From assembly GCA_002410505.1 (NCBI GenBank), contig DHSO01000047.1, forward strand, positions 1-48,520: a stretch of 48,520 nucleotides of DNA, written 5' to 3'. Position 1 is the stretch's first letter, and each line of letters opens with the position of its first letter. The notes beneath the pieces are model-generated. The model was not told the origin of the DNA. It was given only the letters and a program-made list of their open reading frames with translations, and did no database searches. The stretch is from Cloacimonetes bacterium UBA5284. Its GTDB lineage: Bacteria > Cloacimonadota > Cloacimonadia > Cloacimonadales > Cloacimonadaceae. Below, in pieces: positions 17,299-27,573 of the stretch. A program made the translations under genes and the position numbers.

Positions 17299-17740
17299 TC
17301 ACTTGACCACAATGAATTTGTGGGATGTAGTCACTCCATTATCTGTGCTGATACGGGCAAAATAGACACCCGATGCAAAGTTCTTAAATGGCTGTACCCA
17401 TTGGTCCAGGGCAGTTGCCGTCCTGTAGGAGATAACTTTTTGACCCCGGATGTTGAATATCTTGATCTTCATGGGTGCCAATTGGAGATCATATCTGCTT
17501 TTCAAGGTTATACTTCCAGCATCATCGCGGTGAAGATAGTTCTCTGGGACTACCAGGTTTTGCTGTGGATTATCCACCGCATAAAAGGTGTATGAGTCTC
17601 CCTTTGCTAGGAGAGGAATAGAGTACCCAGTATCCAGATATCTGAAGGATACATCTCTGAGGTCAAGCTCTGATCACCAAAACCTGCAAATCGGGCACTA
17701 TTTTGTCCATTGTTTGTAACTATTATCAGCTTCAAAATCA
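17299..17740 (-). pseudogene. Remnant of an exported protein with a C-terminal sorting domain
   Basis: The minus strand encodes IKIFNIRGQKVISY, FASGVYFARIST and TTSHKFIVVK. This is the end of a type IX-like (Por secretion / FlgD-Ig-like) C-terminal sorting domain, the same class as the intact M14 peptidase of this window. Upstream the frame continues (DLRDVSFRYLDTGYS) to a TGA at 17674-17676. A better continuation (NNGQNSARFAGFGDQS) lies in another frame, so there is a frameshift. The main body of the protein is gone. The gene was probably an exported enzyme or adhesin. Confidence 0.65.
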
Positions 17741-17950
17741 AGAGAATAAATCCGTAATGATATATGCAATACACCAATACGGATTACGTAAGGAAGCAAT
17801 TGGAGTCTTGGATATATATATGTTTTGGCATTTGCAATTTTAGTGCCCCGATTTGCAATTTTCGGTGACACTTTTTAGAGGCCCAGCATAAAACAGCGAA
17901 ACATGACAGATGCTCACCGTAATATCGGGTATGATCCACAAAGATTTCTC

Positions 17951-17980
17951 TTGACTGAGCAGCCATGTGAATAATAATAT
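17951..17980 (+). promoter_or_regulatory. Promoter of fba-gap
   Basis: TTGACT (17951-17956), an 18-base spacer, then TAATAT (17975-17980), 42 bases before the fba ATG. Confidence 0.55.
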
Positions 17981-18021
17981 GTAATGAAGACTTAAAGATC
18001 AATCCCCAAGGAGGAAATACC

Positions 18022-18996
18022 ATGTTTTTAAGCGGATCACAATTAAAAGAGGTATTCCAAAAGGCCAAACAGCAGCGTTTTGGAATCATGGCATCCAATG
18101 TTGTTTTCGATACTCAAATCCGGGCAATCGTCCAAGGTTATAACAGCGTGGGCAGCGACGGTCTGATGCAAATGAGCAGCGGCGCCTGCAAATACGCCGC
18201 CGGTGAAAGTCAGGATATGAAAGTGGGAGCCCGGTTGATCTCCACGATGATCAAAACCTTTGCCTCGCAATTTCCCAAGAGCGGGATTGGTTTGCACATC
18301 GACCATGCTACCCCAAATTACTTTGATTTCATAGTATATTGCATCGAGAACAATCTGGTTACATCCGTGATGATCGATGCCTCCAAGGAGCAGCTGGCGG
18401 AAAACATCCGCATCACCAAAGAGGTAGTGGATGTGGCTCATAAACACAGCATCTTGGTGGAAGGCGAGATCGGGCACATCAAAGGCACGGAAGATGAGAT
18501 TGTCTCGGATACCGAGCTTTATACTCATCCCGAAGAAGCACTGGAATTTGTGATAAAGACCAATGTGGATCTCTTTGCCGCCAGTGTGGGGACCAATCAC
18601 GGCGTCTCCAAGGGCGAAAACATCGTGTTGCGCCTGGATTTAGTAAAAGAGATCGACGATCTGTTGATCAAGAACCATGTGGAGCGCGGCCTGGTATTGC
18701 ACGGCGCCAGCGGTCTTACCGACGATCAACAGCGTGAAGCCATCAAGAACGGTGTGGTGAAGATCAATAAAGACACTCACTATCAAATGGATATGGCGCA
18801 AGAGATTCAGGCTTATTGGGAAAAGGAGAAATACGCCATCGTATGCCCTCCGGACACAGATATCAAAGCTTATGTGCCAAACAAGAGTAAATTTGACCCA
18901 CGTAAGTGGCTCATCAAAGGCGAGAACAAGATGCAGGAAACCGTGAAGAACTTCTGCCTGGTTTCCGGAAGCGCAAACAACAGTATCTTACTATAG
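18022..18996 (+). CDS. fba: Class II fructose-1,6-bisphosphate aldolase
   Basis: This zinc aldolase interconverts fructose-1,6-bisphosphate with glyceraldehyde-3-phosphate and dihydroxyacetone phosphate. HIDHATP holds the catalytic Asp (D94) and zinc His (H95). LVEGEIGHI, SVGTNHGV and LHGASGLTDD supply further metal and phosphate contacts. The length of 324 residues is normal for the class. CAAGGAGG lies before the ATG. It is followed nine bases later by gap, so two consecutive steps of glycolysis/gluconeogenesis are made together. Confidence 0.97.
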   Translation: MFLSGSQLKEVFQKAKQQRFGIMASNVVFDTQIRAIVQGYNSVGSDGLMQMSSGACKYAAGESQDMKVGARLISTMIKTFASQFPKSGIGLHIDHATPNYFDFIVYCIENNLVTSVMIDASKEQLAENIRITKEVVDVAHKHSILVEGEIGHIKGTEDEIVSDTELYTHPEEALEFVIKTNVDLFAASVGTNHGVSKGENIVLRLDLVKEIDDLLIKNHVERGLVLHGASGLTDDQQREAIKNGVVKINKDTHYQMDMAQEIQAYWEKEKYAIVCPPDTDIKAYVPNKSKFDPRKWLIKGENKMQETVKNFCLVSGSANNSILL

Positions 18997-19005
18997 GAGA
19001 GATAT

Positions 19006-20007
19006 ATGATAAGAGTAGCGATAAATGGCTTTGGCCGCATCGGACGTCTGGTCCTGCGCGCCTTCATCAAGTTTCATCCCGAAGTGGAAGTGGTGGCAAT
19101 AAACGACCTCACCGATGCCAAGACCCTGGCCTATCTCTTCAAATACGATAGCGTTCACAAGATCTTCGACGGAGAAGTGAGCCATGATGACGACAGCATC
19201 ACCGTAAACGGCAAAAAGATCAGGATCTTTGCTCAGAAAGACCCGGAAACCTTGCCCTGGAAAGATCTTGATGTGCACTATGTGGTGGAAGCCACCGGCA
19301 TCTTCAGAACCAAAGAGAAAGCGGGAAAACACCTCAAGGCCGGAGCGCGTAAGGTGATCCTGACCGTGCCCGCGAAAGACGATGTGGATGCCACTATCGT
19401 GATGGGAGTGAACCACCGCGATCTTAAAACGACAGACCTGATCGTATCAAACGCATCCTGCACCACGAACTGCCTGGCACCGGTCGCCAAGGTATTGCAC
19501 GATCGCTTTGGCATTGTTAATGGTCTGATGACCACCATCCACTCCTATACCAACGATCAAAACATTCTGGATCTGCCGCACAACGATTTGCGCCGGGCCC
19601 GGGCTGCCGCGATGAGCATGATCCCCACCACTACCGGTGCTGCCAAGGCTATCGGGCTTGTGATTCCGGAATTGAAAGGGAAACTGGATGGCCTGGCCGT
19701 TAGAGTTCCCACTCCGGACGGCTCCCTGGTGGATTTGTGTGTAAATCTGGCACGAAATACCAGCAAGGAAGAAGTGAATCAAGCCATGAAAGAAGCCGCG
19801 GATGGCTACTTGAAGGGCTTTTTGATGTATGCTGACGATCCTATCGTATCCATAGACATTGTGGGCAACCGGCATTCCTCGATCTTCGATGCCGGTGGCA
19901 CTTATGTGAAAGATAATATGGTAAAAATACTCAGTTGGTACGATAATGAATGGGGCTATAGCTGCCGGGTTACCGACCTTCTGATGTATATGAGCGGCTT
20001 GGAATAG
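19006..20007 (+). CDS. gap: Glyceraldehyde-3-phosphate dehydrogenase, type I
   Basis: This 333-residue NAD-dependent enzyme oxidises and phosphorylates glyceraldehyde-3-phosphate. The N-terminal INGFGRIGRLVLRAF binds the dinucleotide. SNASCTTNCLAP holds the catalytic Cys152, and WYDNEWGYSCR closes the active site. Length and motifs are complete. AGGAGA precedes the ATG and it sits in an operon with fba. Confidence 0.98.
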   Translation: MIRVAINGFGRIGRLVLRAFIKFHPEVEVVAINDLTDAKTLAYLFKYDSVHKIFDGEVSHDDDSITVNGKKIRIFAQKDPETLPWKDLDVHYVVEATGIFRTKEKAGKHLKAGARKVILTVPAKDDVDATIVMGVNHRDLKTTDLIVSNASCTTNCLAPVAKVLHDRFGIVNGLMTTIHSYTNDQNILDLPHNDLRRARAAAMSMIPTTTGAAKAIGLVIPELKGKLDGLAVRVPTPDGSLVDLCVNLARNTSKEEVNQAMKEAADGYLKGFLMYADDPIVSIDIVGNRHSSIFDAGGTYVKDNMVKILSWYDNEWGYSCRVTDLLMYMSGLE

Positions 20008-20090
20008 TACGCATTACCCGTAACTACTGCTATGAGGCAGGGGCGTCCTGCGGGGCGCCTTCTGCGCATGGATAAGGGGGCTGACTATCA

Positions 20091-20510
20091 GTGGAGAATG
20101 TTTTGCGCTCACTCAAGGATAAAATGCCGGATCTGATCAAGAACTTGTTTTGGCTCTGGCTGCTGGTGCTCATTGTGATAAACGTGATCCCCATCGGAAA
20201 CAATACCAATCAAAGCCTGAACAGAAACATGCTTTGGGTGTTTCGTCTGGACTATCTGGCGCATTCTATCATGATTCTGTGTTTTGCCTTTATCTGGGTC
20301 TTGGCTGCAATTCACCATGTGCGCATATTCAAGCAATATGATGCACTGAAGTATTCGGCGATTGTGCTTGCTGCCGGCATCTGTTTGGAGCTTTTGCAAT
20401 TAGCTGTGCCATGGCGCAGTTTCAACCCGGTGGACATGATCTACAATCTGGGTGGGGCGATCCTGGCAATTTTCTTTATAGCCCTCAGCAATAGCCTTGG
20501 ACGGCAGTAA
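20091..20510 (+). CDS. VanZ-like membrane protein
   Basis: The 139-residue protein starts with GTG and has four predicted membrane spans. The segments FRLDYLAHSIMILCFAFIW, LELLQLAVPWRSFNPVDMIYN and the glycine-rich last span match VanZ-like proteins, which carry such acidic/aromatic motifs. The role of stand-alone VanZ-like proteins is not settled; VanZ gives low-level teicoplanin resistance. It lies 83 bases after gap and may be read through from it. Confidence 0.8.
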   Translation: MENVLRSLKDKMPDLIKNLFWLWLLVLIVINVIPIGNNTNQSLNRNMLWVFRLDYLAHSIMILCFAFIWVLAAIHHVRIFKQYDALKYSAIVLAAGICLELLQLAVPWRSFNPVDMIYNLGGAILAIFFIALSNSLGRQ

Positions 20511-20633
20511 ACCGCATACCGATATCGCCAGTAGATCCATGAATTTGAGGGGCGATTGGCCCGTACATCCTGCTCAACAAGATTCTCATTCCTGCCGCAG
20601 CCAGCCTTCCATCCTGTGTTTTTCCGATTTTCA

Positions 20634-20639
20634 TTGACA
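20634..20639 (+). promoter_or_regulatory. Possible -35 element before nifJ
   Basis: TTGACA followed by CAAA, 82 bases before the nifJ ATG; no good -10 at the standard distance. It shares TTGACACAAA with the upstream regions of gcvH and tnaA. Confidence 0.35.
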
Positions 20640-20721
20640 CAAACCCGCCGGGAAAATTGAGTGATATCAAAAGGTGATTTTTATCTAACAAAAAAATATA
20701 GCATACAAGGAGTTTACCACA

Positions 20722-23700
20722 ATGGCTAAACAGACAAAAGCTACGATGGACGGAAACAGTGCCGCATCGCATGTGGCATATGCTTTTAACGAGGTAGCAG
20801 CGATCTACCCCATCACTCCGTCATCCGGTATGGGTGAGCTTGCAGACGCATGGGCAGCTGAAAACCGCAAGAATATCTACGGCACCACCGTGGATGTGAT
20901 GGAATTGCAATCCGAAGCCGGAGCTGCCGGAGCCGTGCATGGCTCTCTCTCAGCCGGGGCGCTTACCACCACGTTTACAGCCTCACAAGGCTTGATGCTT
21001 ATGCTGCCAAATATGCATAAGATTGCCGGTGAGATGTTGCCCACAGTATTTTATGTGACTGCCCGTTCTCTGGCAGCACAATCTCTATCGATTTTTGGTG
21101 ATCATTCAGACGTAATGAGCGCCCGCAACACCGGTTTTGCCCTGATCGCTTGTAACAGCGTGCAAGAGGTGATGGATCTGGCCATCGTCAGCCAGATTGC
21201 CACTCTGAAAAGCTCAATTCCCTTCCTGCTTTTCTTTGACGGTTTCCGCACCTCTCACGAATTGCAGAAGATCGACGTGGTGGATTATGACTCCATGAAG
21301 GAGATGCTGGATCACAAACTGGTGGAAGACTTCCGTAAACGCGCCCTCACTCCGGACACACCGCGTGTAAAAGTAGGCCAGCAGGGTCCGGACGTATATT
21401 TCCAAGGCCGCGAAACCAGCAATCTTTACTATGACAAAGCCCCCGGGATCATCGAGGAATGCATGAAAGAAGTGGGCGCAAAGATTGGTCGCGACTACAA
21501 TCTCTTCGACTACAGCGGCGATCCTGAAGCCACAGATGTAATCGTTGCCATGGGCAGCGGTTGCGAGACCATCAGCGAAACCATCGATTATCTGAATAAC
21601 GAGCGCGGGATGAAGCTGGGCCTGGTAAAAGTCCGCGTATATCGTCCCTTCAGCACTCAGCACTTCCTGGCTGCCTTACCCAAATCCGTGCAACGCATCG
21701 CAGTTCTGGACAGAACCAAAGAACCGGGCAGCATCGGTGAACCGCTTTATCTGGACGTAGTGTCCGCGCTGCAAGGCAAGAACCTTAGTATCATCGGCGG
21801 TCGTTACGGCCTCTCCAGCAAGGAATTTACTCCGGATATGGTGCTGGCAGTATACAAGCATATGCAAAAAGGTGGATTCCATGGCTTTACCGTTGGCATC
21901 GAGGATGATCTGAGCAAGCTTTCCCTGCCTTTAGACGAACACATTCAAACCGTTCCGGAAGGAACCATATCCTGCAAGTTCTGGGGTCTGGGCTCCGATG
22001 GAACCGTGGGTGCAAACAAGAACAGCATCAAGATCATCGGCGACCATACCGATATGTATGTACAGGGCTACTTCCAATACGACAGCAAGAAAAGCGGTGG
22101 CATCACCCGCAGTCATCTACGTTTTGGCAAGAAAGCCATTCACAGCCAGTACCTGGTTGCCAGAGAGGACTTCGTAGCCTGTCACAATCAGGCATTCATC
22201 GGCAGATTTGATCTTTTGAACGGCATCAAAGAAAACGGCGTGTTCCTGTTAAACTCAAACTGGAACATGGACGAAGTCTTTAACCAGCTAACATGCGAAA
22301 TGCAGGATACCATCATCAAACGCAAAATCAAATTCTACAATATCGACGGCCTCAAGATCGCTGATGAAGTGGGGCTTGGCGGCAGAGTGAATACCGTGAT
22401 GCAAACAGCCTTTTTCCTGATCAGTGGTGTGATGGATCGTAATGAAGCCATCGGCCTCATCAAGGAATCAATCCGTAAGACCTACGGCAAGAAAGGCGAA
22501 GACGTGGTTCAAATGAACCTAAACGCTGTGGATAAAGTTAACGAAGCCTTGGTGGAAGTGCCGATTCCCGCACAGCTTCCGGACACCTGTGGCCCCCGTA
22601 AACAGCTGGTACCCAAAGACGCCGCCGGATTTGTGAAAGACGTGATCGAACCCATCATGCGCGAGCAAGGTGATATCATCAAAGTATCGCAAATGCCGCT
22701 GGATGGCTATGTGGAAAGCGGAACTGCCAAACTGGAAAAACGCAGAGTGGCCCCCGCAGTTCCCAAATGGATTCCCGAAAACTGCATCCAATGCAATCAA
22801 TGCTCATTTGTGTGCCCTCACGCCGCAATCAGAGCAAAATTGATGACAGAAGAAGACCTCAAATCCGCTCCCGATAGCTTTAATACCCTCAAAGCAATGG
22901 GCGCTGAAGGTTACCAATACAAAATCCAGGTTTACATCGACGATTGCCAAGGCTGCCGCGTGTGCGTGAATGAATGCCCCAAAGGAGCTCTGGTGATGAG
23001 CCCCATCGATACCGAACGCGATGCCGGCGAACAGCAAAACTACGAATTCTTCGAAAAGCTCCCCAACGATGTCCTGGCAAACTTCAAGGAAGCCACCGTA
23101 AAAGGCAGTCAGTTCAAACAACCTCTGTTTGAATTTTCCGGTGCTTGCGCCGGCTGCGGCGAGACCCCGTACATCAAGCTGCTTACCCAGTTACACGGTG
23201 ATCGCATGATCGTTGCCAACGCTACCGGGTGCTCATCGATCTACGGCGGCACCTTCCCCACCATCCCCTATTGCAAAAACAAAGACGGCCACGGTCCCGC
23301 CTGGGCAAACAGCCTCTTTGAAGATAACGCGGAATACGGTCTGGGAATGCGTCTGGCGGTGAAATCTCACCGTAAACAGCTGAAGCTGGCCCTCGAAGCC
23401 CTGATGGAAAAAGGCATCGATGCTGAATTGAAGGACGCGCTGAAATACAGTCTGGAACATTGGGATGACGTAGATCAGCAAGCCAAAGTAAACGCCCAAA
23501 AGATCCGCAGCCTCTTGCCCAAAGCCATTGAAAATGCCTGTGAAGGATGTGCCAAACTCTTGCGCAGAGTGGATGAACTAAAGGATTACGTAGTGGAGAA
23601 ATCCATCTGGGCCATCGGCGGTGACGGCTGGGCCTATGACATAGGTTATGGTGGACTGGACCACGTGATGGCCTCCAATCAAAAGATCAAGGTTCTGGTG

Positions 23701-24237
23701 CTGGATACCGAGGTGTATTCCAATACCGGCGGTCAGGCTTCCAAATCTACACCGATGGGCTCTATAGCCCGCTTTGCCGAAGCAGGAAAAGCCACAAACA
23801 AGAAAGACCTCGGCATGATGATGATGAACTATGGTTATGTATACGTGGCCTCAATCGCCATGGGCGCAAACAAAAACCAAGCCCTGCAAGCCTTTAAAGA
23901 AGCCGAAGAATATCCCGGACCGGCGATCATCATCGCCTATGCGCCCTGCATCAACCACGGCATCGATATGAGCATGAGCCAAAAGCACGAAAAGGCCGCT
24001 GTGGAAGCCGGCTATTGGCTGCTGTATCGCTACAATCCGCAGAGACGTCTGGAAGGCAAGAATCCGCTCACCTTGGACAGCAAAGAACCCACAATGAGCA
24101 TTCCCGACTTCATCAAAACCGAAAACCGCTATAGCCGCCTGCACCGTATCTTCCCTGAACGAGCAGAGCAATTTGAAAAATGCAGCTCGTTGTTCTTCAA
24201 GGAACGCTATGAACAATACAAGAAAATGAGTGAATAA
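20722..24237 (+). CDS. nifJ: Pyruvate:ferredoxin (flavodoxin) oxidoreductase
   Basis: This 1,171-residue single-chain enzyme oxidatively decarboxylates pyruvate to acetyl-CoA and CO2, passing electrons to ferredoxin. Domain I begins at YPITPSSGMGE and binds pyruvate. Two 4Fe-4S clusters are held by CIQCNQCSFVCP (about 688-699) and CQGCRVCVNECP (about 742-753). Cysteines in FSGACAGCGETPY (about 809) ligate the proximal cluster. The thiamine diphosphate site is GDGWAYDIGYGG (about 967) with NTGGQASKSTPMG. All catalytic parts are present. It is monocistronic, with a strong terminator 20 bases downstream. It is the central enzyme of fermentation here and is oxygen sensitive in most anaerobes. Confidence 0.98.
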   Translation: MAKQTKATMDGNSAASHVAYAFNEVAAIYPITPSSGMGELADAWAAENRKNIYGTTVDVMELQSEAGAAGAVHGSLSAGALTTTFTASQGLMLMLPNMHKIAGEMLPTVFYVTARSLAAQSLSIFGDHSDVMSARNTGFALIACNSVQEVMDLAIVSQIATLKSSIPFLLFFDGFRTSHELQKIDVVDYDSMKEMLDHKLVEDFRKRALTPDTPRVKVGQQGPDVYFQGRETSNLYYDKAPGIIEECMKEVGAKIGRDYNLFDYSGDPEATDVIVAMGSGCETISETIDYLNNERGMKLGLVKVRVYRPFSTQHFLAALPKSVQRIAVLDRTKEPGSIGEPLYLDVVSALQGKNLSIIGGRYGLSSKEFTPDMVLAVYKHMQKGGFHGFTVGIEDDLSKLSLPLDEHIQTVPEGTISCKFWGLGSDGTVGANKNSIKIIGDHTDMYVQGYFQYDSKKSGGITRSHLRFGKKAIHSQYLVAREDFVACHNQAFIGRFDLLNGIKENGVFLLNSNWNMDEVFNQLTCEMQDTIIKRKIKFYNIDGLKIADEVGLGGRVNTVMQTAFFLISGVMDRNEAIGLIKESIRKTYGKKGEDVVQMNLNAVDKVNEALVEVPIPAQLPDTCGPRKQLVPKDAAGFVKDVIEPIMREQGDIIKVSQMPLDGYVESGTAKLEKRRVAPAVPKWIPENCIQCNQCSFVCPHAAIRAKLMTEEDLKSAPDSFNTLKAMGAEGYQYKIQVYIDDCQGCRVCVNECPKGALVMSPIDTERDAGEQQNYEFFEKLPNDVLANFKEATVKGSQFKQPLFEFSGACAGCGETPYIKLLTQLHGDRMIVANATGCSSIYGGTFPTIPYCKNKDGHGPAWANSLFEDNAEYGLGMRLAVKSHRKQLKLALEALMEKGIDAELKDALKYSLEHWDDVDQQAKVNAQKIRSLLPKAIENACEGCAKLLRRVDELKDYVVEKSIWAIGGDGWAYDIGYGGLDHVMASNQKIKVLVLDTEVYSNTGGQASKSTPMGSIARFAEAGKATNKKDLGMMMMNYGYVYVASIAMGANKNQALQAFKEAEEYPGPAIIIAYAPCINHGIDMSMSQKHEKAAVEAGYWLLYRYNPQRRLEGKNPLTLDSKEPTMSIPDFIKTENRYSRLHRIFPERAEQFEKCSSLFFKERYEQYKKMSE

Positions 24238-24257
24238 ACTGTATTAACAACACACGA

Positions 24258-24294
24258 GGGGAAGCCGGATTCAGGCTCCCCCTTTTGCTTTTTT
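24258..24294 (+). terminator. Rho-independent terminator of nifJ
   Basis: GGGG-A-AGCC (24258-24266) pairs with GGCTCCCC (24274-24281) with one bulged A, followed by TTTTGCTTTTTT. Confidence 0.85.
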
Positions 24295-24339
24295 GCCTTT
24301 TGGCATTATTTTATCCTAAAATGCTTTAAGGATGTAACA

Positions 24340-24855
24340 ATGCTATTCAAGATGATTGCCTTGGTCTTTATGCTGATATCTGCCACCATGCTGTCAGCAG
24401 TTAAGACAGTTGATCAAGTAGATCTGAACCGTTATCTGGGAAGGTGGTATCAATACGCCTATTTCCCCACAAAGTTTCAACCCAAAGATGCCGCCCTCTC
24501 TGCCGCGGATTATTCCCTGGACAAGAAGGGCAAGATCATCGTGATCAACACCAGTTACAAGGACAAAGCCGGCACACAGATCCTCAAACAGGTCTCCGGG
24601 AAAGCGCATGCAGTGGACAAAAGCAACAGTAAACTGAGGGTATCTTTCTTCTGGCCTTTCTATGGAGATTACTGGATTGTGAAGCTGGATAAGGACTACC
24701 AATACAGCGTGGTAAGTGATCGGAAACAGAAGTATTTATGGATCCTCTCACGCAGTCCGCGCATGGACAGGGATAGCTACAACGAAATTTTACACTTCCT
24801 TGAACAAGGTGGTTGGGACATCGGTAAACTGGTGATAACAGGCATTCAAGACTAA
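24340..24855 (+). CDS. blc: Bacterial lipocalin (Blc-like), exported
   Basis: The 171-residue protein has a signal peptide (MLFKMIALVFMLISATMLSA) without a lipobox Cys, so unlike Escherichia coli Blc it is probably soluble in the periplasm. The lipocalin signature LNRYLGRWYQ holds the invariant Gly-x-Trp. SFFWPFYGDYWIVKLD and YLWILSRSPRM match later barrel strands of Blc proteins. It would bind lipids or other hydrophobic ligands in the envelope. It is a single gene between nifJ and leuS. Confidence 0.92.
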   Translation: MLFKMIALVFMLISATMLSAVKTVDQVDLNRYLGRWYQYAYFPTKFQPKDAALSAADYSLDKKGKIIVINTSYKDKAGTQILKQVSGKAHAVDKSNSKLRVSFFWPFYGDYWIVKLDKDYQYSVVSDRKQKYLWILSRSPRMDRDSYNEILHFLEQGGWDIGKLVITGIQD

Positions 24856-24872
24856 GCCACCAATATTTGCAC

Positions 24873-24878
24873 TTGACA
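24873..24878 (+). promoter_or_regulatory. Possible -35 element before leuS
   Basis: TTGACA, 75 bases before the preferred leuS ATG; the expected -10 region reads CTTTTTG, not a standard -10. Confidence 0.35.
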
Positions 24879-24953
24879 AAAGCCGCTGCAGCAAACTTTT
24901 TGTAAGTTCCAGTAAAATATAGATGTAGCGGCTTTTGCCGCATGGAGTTGAAT

Positions 24954-27443
24954 ATGGATTATCCCTTTTATGATATCGAGAAAAAATGGCAGAAGATCTG
25001 GCAAGATCGTGAAATTGCAAAAGGTACAGACTTTAGCAGCAAGCCCAAATACTATGTTCTGTCGATGTTTCCCTATCCTTCAGGGGTACTCCATATCGGC
25101 CATGCATCAAACTATGCCATCGGCGACGCCATTTCCCGCCTGAAGCTGATGGAAGGCTACAACGTAATGCAGCCCATGGGCTACGATTCCTTCGGTATGC
25201 CCGCGGAAAACTATGCCATCATGCACAATTCCCATCCCCGCATCACCACCGAGGAAAACATCGCCAATATGCGTAAGCAGTTCGACGGCATGGGCTTTTT
25301 CTTCGATTGGGACCGGGAAGTAAGCACCTGCCGCCCGGATTACTATCACTGGGGCCAATATATCTTCAAAAAGATGTATGAAAACGGCTTGGTTTACAGG
25401 AAAAAGAGCTTCCAAAACTGGTGTGAACAGTGCAACACAGTGCTTGCAAACGAACAGGTGGAAGACGGAGCTTGTTGGCGCTGTGGCAGTGAAGTGATCC
25501 AGAAAGAACTGGAGCAGTGGTATTTCCGCATCACCAAATACGCTGAAGAACTGCTTGATTTCTCTGATGTAATCGAATGGCCGGAGCGCGTGATGACCAT
25601 GCAAAAGCACTGGATCGGCAAAAGCGAAGGAGCCCGCATCGAATTCACTCTGCCGGATACGGAAGAAAGCATTGCCGTGTTTACCACCAGGCCTGACACC
25701 ATCTACGGCGTAACCTTCATGGCTCTGCCGCCCGAGCATCCATTGGTCCAAAAATGGTTGGAGGAAGAGCCGGAAAACCACGCCATGCATGACTTCTGCA
25801 AGAAAGTGATCAATGAGGACAAAGTACTGCGTTCCAGTACCGAAACCGAAAAAGAGGGCATCTTCAGCGGGCGCTATTGCATCAATCCTCTAAACGGCGA
25901 TAAAGTGCAAATCTGGATAACCAACTATGTGTTGATGGACTACGGTACAGGTGCCGTGATGGCAGTTCCCGCCCACGATCAGCGCGACTTCGATTTCGCC
26001 ACAAAATACGGCATCCCCATGAAGATCGTGATCCAAAACCCTGAAAACAATCTGCACTTGGACAGCATGAGAGAAGCTTTTATAGAGCCCGGAATAATGG
26101 CGTCTTCTGCCCATTTTGACGGTATGCCCAGCGAAGAAGCAAAAAGCGTCATTACGGACTGGATTGCAAAAAACAACTGGGGCGAAAAAACCGTTACCTA
26201 CCGACTGCGCGATTGGGGCATCTCCCGTCAGCGCTATTGGGGCAATCCCATTCCCATCATCCACTGCCCCAAATGCGGAGTGGTACTTGTGCCGGATGAG
26301 GACTTGCCCGTGCTGCTACCAGATAACGTGCAAGTGGGCAAAACCACATCCAATCCTTTGCTCAGCGTACCCGAATGGTTAAACGTGAAATGCCCGAAGT
26401 GCGGAGCCGACGCCAAACGCGAGACTGATACCATGGATACCTTTGTGGATTCATCCTGGTACTACGCCCGCTATGCCGACGCCCATAACAAGGATCTACC
26501 TTTTGACACAGAAAAGTCCGACTTCTGGCTACCTGTGGATCAATACATCGGCGGCATCGAACATGCGTGCATGCACCTGCTCTACGCCCGCTTCTTCTAT
26601 AAATTTATGCGCGATCTGGGCTGGGTAAACGGCAACGAACCATTCCTGCGGCTGCTCACTCAAGGCATGGTACTGAAAGATGGCGCGAAGATGAGCAAAT
26701 CCAAAGGTAACACCGTGGACCCGCAATACATCGTAGATCGCTTCGGCAGCGACACCTTGCGCGTCTACCTGCTCTTCGCCTCTCCCCCGGAAAAGGATGT
26801 GGAATGGAATGATGAAGCTTTGATGGGCGCTTTCCGCTTTTTGAACCGCATCCATCGCCTCATTGAGGGCAATCTTGAGACCATCAAAAAAGGGCTGCAA
26901 CTAGAAGCAGATACCGACAAACTCTCCCCCGAGATGAAGAAACTGCTCTTCAGCTCGCACTCTTGCACCAAGAAATGGTTGGAAGACAGCCTTGATCGGA
27001 TGCAATACAATACCTCCATCGCTGCCATCATGGAACATTTGAATCACTGTGTGGCAATCAAAGACGCCGACAATCTGGATAATGACGCCCTGGCCGTTTA
27101 CGCCGAAGCATGCGGCATCATTCCCCAAATGCTCTACCCCTTCGCGCCGCATATCGCCGAAGAATTGTGGCAGATGATGGGCTTTGAAACCCTGCTGCAC
27201 GAAAGCGGTTTGCCCGGCTATGAGGAGCGGTATCTTGTCCAGGACACCATCACCTACGTCGTTCAGGTAAACGGCAAGATTCGCGGAAAATTGGAGATGA
27301 GTCCGGATTCGCCCCATGAGATCCTAAAAGAAGAAGCCCTGAAAGTGGAGAACGTTCAGCGCGCGCTGGATGGATTTGAAGTAGTAAAAGTGATCGTTGT
27401 TCCCTCAAAGATGGTGAGTATCGCTGCCAAAGCGAAACGCTGA
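24954..27443 (+). CDS. leuS: Leucyl-tRNA synthetase
   Basis: This class I synthetase charges tRNA-Leu. The ATG at 24954 is preferred over one four codons upstream because GGAG lies six bases before it; the product is 829 residues, normal for bacteria. The HIGH motif is at 47-50, in PSGVLHIGHASNY. The CP1 editing domain carries TTRPDTIYGVTF. A zinc-ribbon-like pair CPKCG is present, and KMSKS is at 579-583, followed by the anticodon-binding domain. All parts are intact. Confidence 0.99.
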   Translation: MDYPFYDIEKKWQKIWQDREIAKGTDFSSKPKYYVLSMFPYPSGVLHIGHASNYAIGDAISRLKLMEGYNVMQPMGYDSFGMPAENYAIMHNSHPRITTEENIANMRKQFDGMGFFFDWDREVSTCRPDYYHWGQYIFKKMYENGLVYRKKSFQNWCEQCNTVLANEQVEDGACWRCGSEVIQKELEQWYFRITKYAEELLDFSDVIEWPERVMTMQKHWIGKSEGARIEFTLPDTEESIAVFTTRPDTIYGVTFMALPPEHPLVQKWLEEEPENHAMHDFCKKVINEDKVLRSSTETEKEGIFSGRYCINPLNGDKVQIWITNYVLMDYGTGAVMAVPAHDQRDFDFATKYGIPMKIVIQNPENNLHLDSMREAFIEPGIMASSAHFDGMPSEEAKSVITDWIAKNNWGEKTVTYRLRDWGISRQRYWGNPIPIIHCPKCGVVLVPDEDLPVLLPDNVQVGKTTSNPLLSVPEWLNVKCPKCGADAKRETDTMDTFVDSSWYYARYADAHNKDLPFDTEKSDFWLPVDQYIGGIEHACMHLLYARFFYKFMRDLGWVNGNEPFLRLLTQGMVLKDGAKMSKSKGNTVDPQYIVDRFGSDTLRVYLLFASPPEKDVEWNDEALMGAFRFLNRIHRLIEGNLETIKKGLQLEADTDKLSPEMKKLLFSSHSCTKKWLEDSLDRMQYNTSIAAIMEHLNHCVAIKDADNLDNDALAVYAEACGIIPQMLYPFAPHIAEELWQMMGFETLLHESGLPGYEERYLVQDTITYVVQVNGKIRGKLEMSPDSPHEILKEEALKVENVQRALDGFEVVKVIVVPSKMVSIAAKAKR

Positions 27444-27573
27444 AGCCGGGAACACCATATTCATTCTCTTCATTTTGGATGACCGTACCGGTAACATCTG
27501 CAGAGCTCCGGCTGCACAGGATGAGATCTATCCTCTGAATCATCCCCGGTTTTTCCAATGCTAAGCTAGCGGT

